The notes under the pieces: model-generated | The model's input: the letters and a program-made list of their open reading frames with translations, nothing else | What the model was told of the DNA's origin: nothing | Database searches by the model: none | Shown: positions 49,647-58,592 of the stretch, in pieces | Numbering within the stretch: position 1 is the stretch's first letter | Layout of the letters: each line of letters starts with the position of its first letter | NCBI GenBank assembly: GCA_016218825.1 | Contig: JACRCV010000091.1 | Coordinates: forward strand, 175,181 to 239,180 | Direction: 5' to 3' | Length of the DNA stretch: 64,000 nucleotides | Source: Deltaproteobacteria bacterium | GTDB taxonomy: Bacteria; Myxococcota; XYA12-FULL-58-9 | Translations under genes and position numbers: made by a program

Positions 49647-51755
49647 TCAGGCCTTGAAGCCGCCGACGGAGGTGGCCATCGAGCTCGCGCCCTGCTCGAG
49701 CTGCACGACGCTGGCATCGAGCGCCTTGGCGAGGCCGACGTTGGCGTCGATGGCCTCTTTGATGACTGCGGTGGCGCGCACCGTGAGGCGCCCCGCCTCC
49801 TCGTGCTCGGCGACCGCGGTCGCGATCCGTTTGAGGTTGATCGTCAGCTCGCGGGTCTCGGACGACACCCGCTCGCTTTCGCCCGCCTGCTGCGTCGTCG
49901 AGGCCCGCACCGACGCGCTGGCGCGGTGCATGTCTTCCGCCGCCGCCAGGATCTCGTGCACCCCCCCGGTCTGGGCGTCGGTGGCTTCTTTGATCTGGCG
50001 CACCATTTGACCCATCTCGGTCAACGCCCCCTCGACCGCCTTGATCCAGCCGGCCTGCTCGTCGCTCGCGGCCTCGACCCGGCTGGCGGTGTCGCGCGAC
50101 ACCAGGGAGCGCTCGCCGATGCCGGCCAGCGCGCTGTCGGTCTCGCGTGAGAAGCGCACCGTCTGCTCGATGAGCGCCGAGGTGCTGGCCTCGACGCCCT
50201 CGATGACGCCCGCGAGATCGCCTTGCACCTCGTTGACGAGCTTGGCGATGTCCTTGGTCGACGCCCGGGTCTTGTCGGCCAGGCCCCGGATCTCGTCGGC
50301 GACCACGTTGAAGCCGCGCCCCTGCTCGCCGGCGCGCGCCGCCAGGATCGAGGCGTTCAAGGCCAGGAGGTTGGTCTGGTTGGCGACGCCGCCGATGACG
50401 CCGACGATGCCGCTGATCTTCTCGGAGCGCTCCGCCAAGCGGCGGATGAGCGCCGACGCCTCCCGGACGCTGCCGATGATGCCGTCGATGGTGGTCGCCG
50501 AGCTCCGGACCACCTGCCGCTGGCTGGTCACCACCTCGACCATCGCCTTCGCCATCGCCGCCTGCTCGCGCGACAGGTCGCGCACCCCGCGGATCGCGCT
50601 GCTCATCGTGCGCACCTTCTCCTCGACGTCCTCGCTGCGGGCGCGCAGCGCGCCGGCGTGGTCGGCGTTACGGCTGGCGGCGGCGCCGACGTTGCGGACC
50701 GTGGCCGCGGTGCGCTCCACCGCGCCGTCGAGGTCGCCCATCGCCCCGGCGACGCGGCTGATCTGGGCCGAGACCTCGCGCGACGCGCCCGACACCTTCT
50801 CGGCCGACCGCAGCAGGGCGCCGACGTCGTCGGAGACCGAGTGAATGGCCACGTCCATGGCCTGAACCGCGGCCGCGGCCTGGTCGATCCCGGTGCGCTG
50901 TGACTCGGCCGAGGCGCGTATCTCCCCCGCGGTGCGGGCGAGCTCGGCGGAGACCCCCGAGACCTCTCCGGAGCGCACCGCCACCGTCCCTACCATGCCC
51001 TGGATGCCGTCCATCAGTCGATTGAAGCCGGCGCACAGCGCCCCGATCTCGTCGCGGCTGTGCACCGGGATGCGCTCGGTGAGATCGCCGCGCTTGTCGG
51101 CGATACGCTGCATCACTCCGACCACGGCGGTGATCGGTCGGACCACCGAGCGGGCGATCAGCCAGCCGACGACGCTGCCGCTCAAGAGGGCGAGGACGAC
51201 GACGGCGATCAGGAGGTTGGTCGCCACGCGGCGCGCCGCCGCCGCGTCCTCGCGCGCCTTGACGGCGCTCGTCGCCACTCCCTGCCGCAGGGCGCCGCTC
51301 GCCTCGATCATCGGCGAGACCAGCGCGCTCTGCAGTCGCTCGATCTCGGCGGCGCGCGTCGCGGCGGGCAACGCCGGCGCCATCACCTTGGCGGCCACGG
51401 TGTTGACGTCGGCGAGCAAGGCCATGCCGCGGTCGAGGGTGGCCCTCTCTTCGGCGGACAAGGCCGCGCTCTCCCGCAGGAAGGCGCCGCGGTCCTCGAC
51501 GGCCGAGATCACGTCGGCGAGCTCCGCCTGGTACTCGGGCTTCTGCGTCACGGCGTACAACGCCACCGGGCCGACGAGCTTCGAGGTCGCGAGCTGGGCG
51601 TCGGTGACCAGCAAGAGCTTCTCGAGCTGGGCCTCGAGGGTGTCACTGACGGTCTGCATGCGCGCCAGCTCGCGGGTGGCGATGCCGCCCAGCGCCACGG
51701 TGGTGAGCGAGGACATGACGACCGCCAGGCTCAGGCGGGTGCGGATCGAGAGCAC
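49647..51755 (-). CDS. Methyl-accepting chemotaxis protein
   Basis: A 702-residue chemoreceptor. TM1 lies near residues 9-27 and a helical periplasmic domain of about 155 residues (four-helix-bundle type) follows. TM2 ([19 protein letters not shown]) is near 185-203. A HAMP domain follows (205-260), then the signalling coiled coil with the hairpin tip around [20 protein letters not shown] and [20 protein letters not shown] at 51755 begins 10 bases after the stop of the periplasmic-protein gene, so it is the third gene of an operon with porin and binding protein. No che genes are visible nearby. Confidence 0.94.
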   Translation of the reverse strand: MLSIRTRLSLAVVMSSLTTVALGGIATRELARMQTVSDTLEAQLEKLLLVTDAQLATSKLVGPVALYAVTQKPEYQAELADVISAVEDRGAFLRESAALSAEERATLDRGMALLADVNTVAAKVMAPALPAATRAAEIERLQSALVSPMIEASGALRQGVATSAVKAREDAAAARRVATNLLIAVVVLALLSGSVVGWLIARSVVRPITAVVGVMQRIADKRGDLTERIPVHSRDEIGALCAGFNRLMDGIQGMVGTVAVRSGEVSGVSAELARTAGEIRASAESQRTGIDQAAAAVQAMDVAIHSVSDDVGALLRSAEKVSGASREVSAQISRVAGAMGDLDGAVERTAATVRNVGAAASRNADHAGALRARSEDVEEKVRTMSSAIRGVRDLSREQAAMAKAMVEVVTSQRQVVRSSATTIDGIIGSVREASALIRRLAERSEKISGIVGVIGGVANQTNLLALNASILAARAGEQGRGFNVVADEIRGLADKTRASTKDIAKLVNEVQGDLAGVIEGVEASTSALIEQTVRFSRETDSALAGIGERSLVSRDTASRVEAASDEQAGWIKAVEGALTEMGQMVRQIKEATDAQTGGVHEILAAAEDMHRASASVRASTTQQAGESERVSSETRELTINLKRIATAVAEHEEAGRLTVRATAVIKEAIDANVGLAKALDASVVQLEQGASSMATSVGGFKA

Positions 51756-51765
51756 GGCGCCCCGC

Positions 51766-52218
51766 TCAGTCGGTCAACGGAATGATTCGGGCGGCGCCGG
51801 TCTCGGTGCGGGCGCCGACGTAGGCGATCGCCCCCGGGGTCGCGAGCACGAAGGCGAGCACCGCCGCCTCCGAGCTCTTCTCCGGGGGTGGCACGCTCCG
51901 GCCCGCGAACAGCTGTTGCTGCCAGAACGCCTTCACTTCGCTCACGCTCTTGCCGAGGATGACCTTGTCGAACGCGGCGCGCACCGGCGAGGCCGCGTCG
52001 AGGTTCACCGGCCGCAGCTTGGGCACACCCGCGAGGCCGGTGACGGCGCGCTGGAAGATCTTGGCCACGGTGGCGCGGCCCAGCGAGGTGATCGGCATGT
52101 CGGGATGCGCGATGATCTTGAAGGCGGGCTCGTCGGCGGCGGCAACGGCCGGCGTCGTCAACGACACCAGGCTCGACGCGGTGAGCGCGAGCAGCAACAA
52201 GGAATGGCAGCTGGTCAT
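51766..52218 (-). CDS. Small periplasmic phosphate-binding-protein-like domain (PBP-like)
   Basis: A 150-residue exported protein. A signal peptide ([21 protein letters not shown]) is followed by one lobe resembling PstS-like binding proteins: [20 protein letters not shown] and [11 protein letters not shown], then [20 protein letters not shown] and [12 protein letters not shown]. Such half-size proteins accompany porins and receptors in other proteobacteria. It lies between the porin and chemoreceptor genes. It may present a ligand to the chemoreceptor; this is inferred. Confidence 0.82.
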   Translation of the reverse strand: MTSCHSLLLLALTASSLVSLTTPAVAAADEPAFKIIAHPDMPITSLGRATVAKIFQRAVTGLAGVPKLRPVNLDAASPVRAAFDKVILGKSVSEVKAFWQQQLFAGRSVPPPEKSSEAAVLAFVLATPGAIAYVGARTETGAARIIPLTD

Positions 52219-52233
52219 GATCGATGCCCCCGA

Positions 52234-53535
52234 TCAGAAGCTGAAGGAGACGCCGAAAAGCAGCATCTTCGTGATCGGGCGCGTTTCGCCGGTCTCGATC
52301 TTGGATACCAGATCTTCGGCGGTGCCGTGCGCCAGGCGGTTGCCGCGCACGTAGTGCCCGGAGGCCTTGATCACCGCCTCGGGGCTCAGCCACAACGCGA
52401 GGCCGACGCTGGCCTCGTTGTGCTCGCGGACGCTCCTCGGCATGAGCTGGTTTTGGCCCTCGGGCAGGTCGAGGCGCGAAGCCTCGTAGCGCACGGCGAT
52501 CTCGAGAGGATCGACGGCGCGATAGGCGAGCTCGGCCGCCCCTGCCTGCGAGGGCTGCGAGGAGCGCACCCGGTAGTATTCGCAGCGCGCCGTGACGCCG
52601 TGCGCCTGGTACTGCGCTTGACCGCCATAGACCGCGTGCCGCTCGTCGTCCTCGAGGTGCTGGCCGAGGTAACCGGCGGCGCCAAGCATCAGCCCCTCGA
52701 CGGGGAAGCGCAGCGACAGGCGACCGCCGACGACGCTGTTCAGCACCTCGGCGTCTTCTCGGTGCGCCCCGGCCTCACCGTTCATCGACATGGCGGCGGC
52801 CGCGAGCATCTCGCCGGCCTCCGCAACCGCGGTGTCCAGCGGCAGGTCCAGGCCGCCGCCGTACAGGTCGTACTCGACGCCCCAGCCGCTGTCGCTGTAA
52901 GCGGCGCCGTTGATCCCGGCGCCGAAGTAGCCCTCGGTCATGATGCCCACCGGGCCGTACAGGCTCTGCGCGAGGAGCAGAAACGGCCGCACGGTGCCGA
53001 CCTCGAAGATCTCCGAGTAGAGGCCGAACGGCTGCCGGCTCTTGCCGATCTGGACGCGCAGCAGGTCGGAGAGCGCGTAGCGCACGAAGGCATAGTCGAC
53101 TTCGGCTTCCCAACCCTCGTGCTGGCCGCCGAAGAACGGCGCCATGCCGATGAACGGTTGCACGAAGATGGTGAGTCGTTCGGTCGGCATCGCGGCAAAC
53201 GTCAGCGCCAGCTGCATGTGGCCGAACTCGCCGTGGGGGGAGGCGATGAGGTAGTGGCCGTGGTCGGAGTAGCCGACTCCCCAGTTGGCGTAGCCGTGGA
53301 TCTCGAGCGCCGGGACCTCGAAGGTTGTCGCGGTTTCCTGAGGAGCGCCGACCTGCGGTGCCGCGGACGGCGGCGTTGTTGGCTGCGGCGCACTGACCTC
53401 GGGCACGGGAACCGGCGTTTCGGCAACCGGCTCGGTTGGCGACCCGCCCTCGGGAGTTGCCGCGTCCTGGGCGTTTACCGACGGCGCGTACGTGCCCAAT
53501 ACGAAAACAGCGACCAAGACCCCGGGTTTCGACAC
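52234..53535 (-). CDS. Outer-membrane porin-like protein
   Basis: About 433 residues. GTG 53535 is chosen because GGAGG lies upstream and a clean signal peptide begins there (SKPGVLVAVFVLGTYAPSVNA); an upstream in-frame TTG exists at 53550. After a Pro/Glu-rich linker the body is a beta barrel with alternating strands (IHGYANWGVGYSDHGHYL, RLTIFVQPFIGMAPFFGG, EVDYAFVRYALSDLLRVQIG) and it ends in LLFGVSFSF with the terminal Phe of outer-membrane proteins. It resembles OprO/OprP-type or similar porins. It is the first gene of the operon with the binding-protein-like and chemoreceptor genes. Confidence 0.82.
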   Translation of the reverse strand: MSKPGVLVAVFVLGTYAPSVNAQDAATPEGGSPTEPVAETPVPVPEVSAPQPTTPPSAAPQVGAPQETATTFEVPALEIHGYANWGVGYSDHGHYLIASPHGEFGHMQLALTFAAMPTERLTIFVQPFIGMAPFFGGQHEGWEAEVDYAFVRYALSDLLRVQIGKSRQPFGLYSEIFEVGTVRPFLLLAQSLYGPVGIMTEGYFGAGINGAAYSDSGWGVEYDLYGGGLDLPLDTAVAEAGEMLAAAAMSMNGEAGAHREDAEVLNSVVGGRLSLRFPVEGLMLGAAGYLGQHLEDDERHAVYGGQAQYQAHGVTARCEYYRVRSSQPSQAGAAELAYRAVDPLEIAVRYEASRLDLPEGQNQLMPRSVREHNEASVGLALWLSPEAVIKASGHYVRGNRLAHGTAEDLVSKIETGETRPITKMLLFGVSFSF

Positions 53536-53664
53536 TGCGCCCCTCCGCAACCCCCCGGTTGGCCCTCGTGCTCCGCCCCCTGCCCGACTTATAGGACGGA
53601 AGGCCCGTTGCTGTCACGCGTCGATCGCCGCCGCGCTCGCCACCGCCCACCACGCCGGGCGGCG

Positions 53665-54588
53665 CTACGGGTCGCTGGTCGACAGGTGCGCGCCGCCTTT
53701 GACCCACAGCTCCGGTGTCCGGGTCGCGAGCTGCAAGCGATAGCCGGCGCAGGCGACCGCGCCGCCGCCGGCCTTGGGCGCGCACCCGGTGAAATACAGG
53801 CTGTCGCCGTTGGCGTCGAGCCAGGGCTCGGCGGCGCTCAGGCGAGCCGGCGTCAGGCGCTCGCGCTTCTTGGTGCCGAGGTCGATCGCCAACAAGATCC
53901 CGGTCGGCCCGTCCAACCCGGGCAACGACTCGTCGGACTCGACCTCGGCGAAGAGCGAGACGCCGCGCGGGTCGACGAAGAACCGGCAGCCGCTCGAGAC
54001 GCCGTAGTCGCCGAGCAACCCGGCGAGCCGGGTGCGCGACCGGACCGCGCCGTCGGCGCCGAGCTCGACGAGGTCGTCCATGTCCTGGGCGAAGATGCCG
54101 CCGGTCTTGCGGTTGACGCCCGCCAGGAACCAACCACGGGTCCCGCCGAGCCCGGCGGTCAACAGCCGCGGCTCGCTGCCGTCGGCGCGCATCGCCCCCA
54201 CCTGCCAGCTGGTGTCGAAGAGCACGTTGTACGCCATCCAGGCGCCGTCGGCGCTGAACATGCAGCCGTACACCTGGCGGGCCTTCGCCAGCGGTCGCGG
54301 CGCCTCCGCCGTCGTCTCCAGGTCGATCACCGCGAGCGCGCGGCGACCGTCGGCGGCGGTGCGGGTGAGCCCGAGCCAGCGACCGTCCGGCGACAGGCAG
54401 GGGTCGGTGGCGTTCTTGAGCCGCGCCTTCTCGGGGCCGCTCTTGACGCCGTCCCTCACCACCACCTCGCCGCCGTGAGCGTAGGTGATGCGCTGCGCCC
54501 TGGCCTGGGCGCGCGGCGCGGCCGCCCGATCCTCGCAGGCAACGACGGCGAGAGCGGCGACGAGACCGACACCGAGGGCGGGTTTCAT
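53665..54588 (-). CDS. Lipoprotein with TolB/PD40-like beta-propeller
   Basis: A 307-residue exported protein. The signal peptide (MKPALGVGLVAALAVVAC) ends in a lipobox Cys. Repeated PD40-type motifs follow, such as DPCLSPDGRWLGLTRT, GCMFSADGAWMAYNV and EPWLDANGDSLYFTG, the blade pattern of TolB-like propellers. ATG 54588 is fixed by the signal peptide. It diverges from the S1 gene. Confidence 0.85.
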   Translation of the reverse strand: MKPALGVGLVAALAVVACEDRAAAPRAQARAQRITYAHGGEVVVRDGVKSGPEKARLKNATDPCLSPDGRWLGLTRTAADGRRALAVIDLETTAEAPRPLAKARQVYGCMFSADGAWMAYNVLFDTSWQVGAMRADGSEPRLLTAGLGGTRGWFLAGVNRKTGGIFAQDMDDLVELGADGAVRSRTRLAGLLGDYGVSSGCRFFVDPRGVSLFAEVESDESLPGLDGPTGILLAIDLGTKKRERLTPARLSAAEPWLDANGDSLYFTGCAPKAGGGAVACAGYRLQLATRTPELWVKGGAHLSTSDP

Positions 54589-54694
54589 GCTGCCGTCATG
54601 CCGCGACCGGCCGGGGCGCACAAGGGCGGCGACCGCCCGGCGCCGGCCGGCCCCTGTTCCGGTTTGCGCCCGCAAGTGATAGCAAGCCGCTACC

Positions 54695-56362
54695 ATGACT
54701 GATGCCATCGACCCCGTGACCGTTGTCGCTGACCCGACCCCCCAACTCCAAGAACCGACCGCCGGCGACGTCGTGCGCGCCAAGGTCGTCGAGGCGGGCG
54801 CCGACGCCTGGGTGCTCGAGGTCGGGGCAATGCGGTTGAAGCTCCCGAAGACCGAGTGCGCGCGCATCGCCGAGGCCGTCGTCGTCGGCGGCGAGGTCGA
54901 CGTCTTTCTCGATTTCGAGCGCCCGGGCGGGCCGCTGGTCGCGTCGCAGACCAAGGCCGGCCTGTTGAAGGTTTGGGACCGCCTGAGCGCGGCGGCGGCC
55001 GACGGCACGCCGGTCGAGGGCAAGGTGGTCGCGATCGTCAAAGGCGGGCTCTCGGTGGACGTCGGCATGCGCGCCTTCTTGCCGGCGAGCCAGGTCGACC
55101 TGCGGCCGGCGGTGGACCTGCGCCCGTTCGTCGACCAGACGGTGAGCGTGCAGGTCGTGAAGTTCGACCGCAAGCGCGGCAACCTCGTGGTGTCACGGCG
55201 CGTCCTCGTCGAAGCCGAGCGCGCGGCGCAGAAGGCGTCGACGCTGAAGACCCTCGCCGAGGGTGAGGTGGTCACCGGCACGGTCAAGAGCTTCGTACCC
55301 TATGGCGCGTTCGTCGACATCGGCGGCGTCGACGGCCTGGTGCACCTGACCGACCTGAGCTGGGGCCACGTCCGGCATCCGTCGCAGGTGTTGGCGATCG
55401 GCGCCGCGGTGGCCGTCAAGGTCCTGAAGGTCGAGGCCGACAAGGGGCGGGTGGCGCTCGGCTTGAAGCAGCTCTGTGTCGATCCCTGGACCCAGGTGTT
55501 GACCAAGTACCCGGTCGGCGCGCGGGTGCGCGCCAAGGTGCTCCGGCTGGCGGACTTCGGCGCCTTCGTCGAGCTCGAGCCCGCGGTCGAGGGCCTGCTG
55601 CACGCCTCGGAGATGACCTGGAGCAAGGTGCCGCGCCACCCGGCGGACGTGGTGAACGCCGGCGACGAGATCGAGGTCGTGGTCTTGGACGTCCGGCCCA
55701 CCGAGCGGCGCATCGCCCTCGGGATGCGGCAGCTCACGCCCAACCCGTGGGCCGAGCTCCGGCGGCGCTACAAGAACGGCGACCGCCTCGAGGGCGCGGT
55801 GAAGAGCATCACCGACTTCGGCGTCTTCGTCGAGGTCGCCGAGGGCTTCGACGGCCTGGTGCACGCCTCCGACATCTCCTGGACCGAGAAGGTCCGGCCG
55901 AGCGAGCGCTTCAAGAAGGGCGAGCGCGTCGAGGCGGTGGTCCTCGACATCGACGTCGGCAACGAGCGCATCTCGTTGGGCATCAAGCAGCTCACCGAAG
56001 ATCCATGGCAGAAGGCGACGGCGCGCCTGAAGCCGGGGGCGAAGCTCAGCGGCCGGGTGACGAAGCTCGCCGACTTCGGCGCGTTCGTCGAGCTCGAGCA
56101 AGGCATCGAAGGCCTGGTGCACGTCAGCGAGCTCGCGGACCAGCGCATCGACAAGCCCGACGAGGTCGTCAAGGTCGGCGAGACCATCGAGGTGATGGTG
56201 TTGGACGTCGAGCCCGGCTCCCGGCGCATCGCGCTCTCGGTGCGGGCGCTGCAGGTCGCGGCGCCGGAGGCGCGCGGCCACGTCGACAGCAAAGGGACGC
56301 GCTTCGGGACCGCGCTCGCCGACAAGCTCGCGAAGAAGCTCGGGACGCCGCCGAAGAACTGA
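54695..56362 (+). CDS. rpsA: Ribosomal protein S1-like, six S1 domains
   Basis: A 555-residue RNA-binding protein. The first two OB domains are divergent (about 25-95 and 105-170), as is usual for the ribosome-binding part of S1. Four clear S1 domains follow with the signatures GTVKSFVPYGAFVDIGGVDG, ADFGAFVELEPAVEGLLHAS, TDFGVFVEVAEGFDGLVHAS and ADFGAFVELEQGIEGLVHVS. The C-terminus is basic. It brings mRNA to the 30S subunit. The order and number of repeats match bacterial S1. Confidence 0.93.
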   Translation: MTDAIDPVTVVADPTPQLQEPTAGDVVRAKVVEAGADAWVLEVGAMRLKLPKTECARIAEAVVVGGEVDVFLDFERPGGPLVASQTKAGLLKVWDRLSAAAADGTPVEGKVVAIVKGGLSVDVGMRAFLPASQVDLRPAVDLRPFVDQTVSVQVVKFDRKRGNLVVSRRVLVEAERAAQKASTLKTLAEGEVVTGTVKSFVPYGAFVDIGGVDGLVHLTDLSWGHVRHPSQVLAIGAAVAVKVLKVEADKGRVALGLKQLCVDPWTQVLTKYPVGARVRAKVLRLADFGAFVELEPAVEGLLHASEMTWSKVPRHPADVVNAGDEIEVVVLDVRPTERRIALGMRQLTPNPWAELRRRYKNGDRLEGAVKSITDFGVFVEVAEGFDGLVHASDISWTEKVRPSERFKKGERVEAVVLDIDVGNERISLGIKQLTEDPWQKATARLKPGAKLSGRVTKLADFGAFVELEQGIEGLVHVSELADQRIDKPDEVVKVGETIEVMVLDVEPGSRRIALSVRALQVAAPEARGHVDSKGTRFGTALADKLAKKLGTPPKN

Positions 56363-56386
56363 GCGGCGTCTCGCGGCCTTCGAGCC

Positions 56387-56776
56387 CTACTTGATGGCGA
56401 TGAGCTCGATGTCGAACACCAGCATGCCGGCGGGCGCGCCGCCCTGCGGGTTCTTGCCGTAGGCCAGCTCCGCCGGGATCCAGAACCGGCTCTTCTCGCC
56501 CGACACCATCAGCTGCACGCCTTCGGTCCAGCCCTTGATCACGCCGGAGAGCGGAAACACGATGGTCTCCCGGCGCGCCACCGAGCTGTCGAACATCCGG
56601 CCGTCGGTCGTCCAGCCGGTGTAGTGCACCTCGACCCTGTCGCTCGCCTTCGGATGCGCGGCGCCGTGGCCGGCCTGCAACAGCTTGTAGGCCAGGCCGG
56701 ACGCGGTCCGCTTGGCGTCGGCGGGTGGTGCGGCGACATCGGCGGGGGCGGCGAGCTCGTTCTTCGCGTCTGACAT
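56387..56776 (-). CDS. FKBP-type peptidyl-prolyl isomerase
   Basis: A 129-residue protein. The FKBP core spans residues 30-128: VEVHYTGWTTDGRMFDSS, then FPLSGVIKGWTEGVQLM, FWIPAELAYGKN and GMLVFDIELIAIK, with the drug/proline pocket residues in place. There is no signal peptide, so it is probably cytoplasmic. ATG 56776 follows GGAG. It converges on the S1 gene. Confidence 0.93.
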   Translation of the reverse strand: MSDAKNELAAPADVAAPPADAKRTASGLAYKLLQAGHGAAHPKASDRVEVHYTGWTTDGRMFDSSVARRETIVFPLSGVIKGWTEGVQLMVSGEKSRFWIPAELAYGKNPQGGAPAGMLVFDIELIAIK

Positions 56777-56925
56777 CGTTGGCTCCGTTCTGAACGCCGA
56801 GAGCCGGGCGCGGCCTTCGGACCGCCACAGCAGTAGCAGAGCGCGCCGCGTGATTCCAGCGACGTCGAGGCGGCGGTAGGCGTGCCTCAAGTTCGAGCTC
56901 GGTTCGACGATGCTCGGGGTGGGGA

Positions 56926-58428
56926 ATGTCCATGGTAGTCGCCGCAACCCAGATCCGGCTGCTGCTCGTCGATGACGAGCCGATGTTGTTGCGGTCGCTG
57001 GCGCGGATGTTGCGCTTCCACCCCGAGCTCGCGATCACCACCGCCGGCGGCGGCGCCGAGGCTCTGGAGCGCATGGGCCAACAGGAGTTTGACGCGGTGG
57101 TCAGCGACGTCCAGATGCCGGGCGTCGACGGCTACGAGCTGCTGCGCGAGGTCCGTCGTCGCCACCCGCAGACCATCCGGGTGATCTCCAGCTCGACGGT
57201 GTGTACCCCGGAGGGCTTGCACCTCGTCCACCAGTATTGGGTGAAGCCGTGGAGCGCCGCGGCCCTGGTCGACGGGCTGTTGCGCACGGCGCGGGTAGCG
57301 AGCGTGGTTCAGGACCGGCGCTGGCGCGCCGAGGCCGCCGACGTCGAGAGCCTGCCGGCCGCGCCCGCGGTGGTCCTTCGGCTGAGTCAGGCGCTCGCCG
57401 ATCCCGATGTCTCGGCCGCCACCGTCGCCGCGGTCATCGAGACCGAGCCCGCCGTCGGCGCCAAGATCTTGAAGCTCGCGAGCTCGGCGTTCTTCGGGGC
57501 GCAGACCGCCACCGCCAACATCACCCAGGCGGTGGTGTGGCTCGGCACCGAGATCGTCCGCAGCCTGGTCATCACCGGGGCGCTCCATGACGCCGTCACC
57601 CCGCCCGCGGACGTTCTCGACATCAACGCGCACCAGGCCTACAGCCTGCTCGTCGCGCAGCTCGCGAGTCAGCTGGTGACCGACGGTGAGGACCGGCACA
57701 CCGCGTTCGCGGCCGGGCTGCTCTCCGGCGTCGGTCAGCTCGTGCTCGCCGCGCGGATGCCGCAGGGCCTGAAGGAGATCGAGCGCAAGCGCCAGCACGA
57801 CAATCGCCCCCTCGCCGAGCTCGAGATGGAGACCCTCGGCGTCACCCACGGAGACCTGGGCGCCTACCTGCTGGGGATCTGGGGACTGCCCGAGCCCATC
57901 GTCGACGCGGTCCAGCACCACCACGACAACCTGCGGGCTCAGCATCGACCGCTCTCGCCCCGCGACGCGGTCGCCCTGGCGACGATCCTCGCCGACAGCA
58001 GCCGCGGGCGGGGCGCGACCGGGGTGAGCGGACCGCCGGCCGACCTGGCGCGGGTGGTGGACGACACCCGGTTGGCTGAATGGCGGGCGCTGGCGCTACG
58101 GCTGGTTTCGTCCGCCGGGTCGGTGCGGCGATTTCCGCGCGCCGTCGTTCGCTGGGCTACGCAATTGCGCGAGGGCGCGACCACGGTCGTCGGCACGGTC
58201 CGCGACGCCAGCACCCAGGGCATCTTCGTCGAGATGGACGCCAGGCTGTCGCCCGGCACCGCGGTCGTCGTGGTGATCGAGCTTCCGGAGGGGCACAAGA
58301 TCCAAGTGCCCGGCGTCGTGCGCTGGTGCGGCCGGAGCGCCACCCACGGCGTCGCCGGCGCCGGCATCGAGCTCGCCGAGCCGCTGCAGGCGATCACCGA
58401 TTACGTCCGCACCCACGGCGGCAAGTAG
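56926..58428 (+). CDS. Receiver-HDOD-PilZ signalling protein
   Basis: A 500-residue three-domain protein. The receiver (10-130) has LLLVDDEPMLLRSLARML and the Asp at about 61 (VVSDVQMPGVDG). An HDOD domain (140-350) has PAAPAVVLRLSQALADPD and ILKLASSAFFGAQ. A PilZ-like domain (about 395-495) has TVRDASTQGIFVEMD and VPGVVRWCG. HDOD proteins gate regulatory cascades and PilZ domains often bind cyclic di-GMP, so this probably links phosphorylation to c-di-GMP output. The RxxxR part of PilZ is not clear, so binding is uncertain. It is an orphan, without an adjacent kinase. Confidence 0.88.
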   Translation: MSMVVAATQIRLLLVDDEPMLLRSLARMLRFHPELAITTAGGGAEALERMGQQEFDAVVSDVQMPGVDGYELLREVRRRHPQTIRVISSSTVCTPEGLHLVHQYWVKPWSAAALVDGLLRTARVASVVQDRRWRAEAADVESLPAAPAVVLRLSQALADPDVSAATVAAVIETEPAVGAKILKLASSAFFGAQTATANITQAVVWLGTEIVRSLVITGALHDAVTPPADVLDINAHQAYSLLVAQLASQLVTDGEDRHTAFAAGLLSGVGQLVLAARMPQGLKEIERKRQHDNRPLAELEMETLGVTHGDLGAYLLGIWGLPEPIVDAVQHHHDNLRAQHRPLSPRDAVALATILADSSRGRGATGVSGPPADLARVVDDTRLAEWRALALRLVSSAGSVRRFPRAVVRWATQLREGATTVVGTVRDASTQGIFVEMDARLSPGTAVVVVIELPEGHKIQVPGVVRWCGRSATHGVAGAGIELAEPLQAITDYVRTHGGK

Positions 58429-58592
58429 GTCCAAAGCCGAGCGAAAGTCGCGGCGTCTTCATCGGCGCCCCGCTTCTGCGCCGGCGACCGGGTATCCGGA
58501 GTGTCGACCTAGATCTGCCGCGCCGGTTTCTTGGAGTTCTCTGCGACCCACCTCATCATACATGTAGGTAACCCTCACACCGGGAGACGCGG

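Noticed and set aside
50893..54702. Plus-strand frame of more than 1,200 codons across chemoreceptor, porin and propeller genes
   Set aside because: It crosses several well-supported minus-strand genes and is Arg/Ala-rich without domain signatures.
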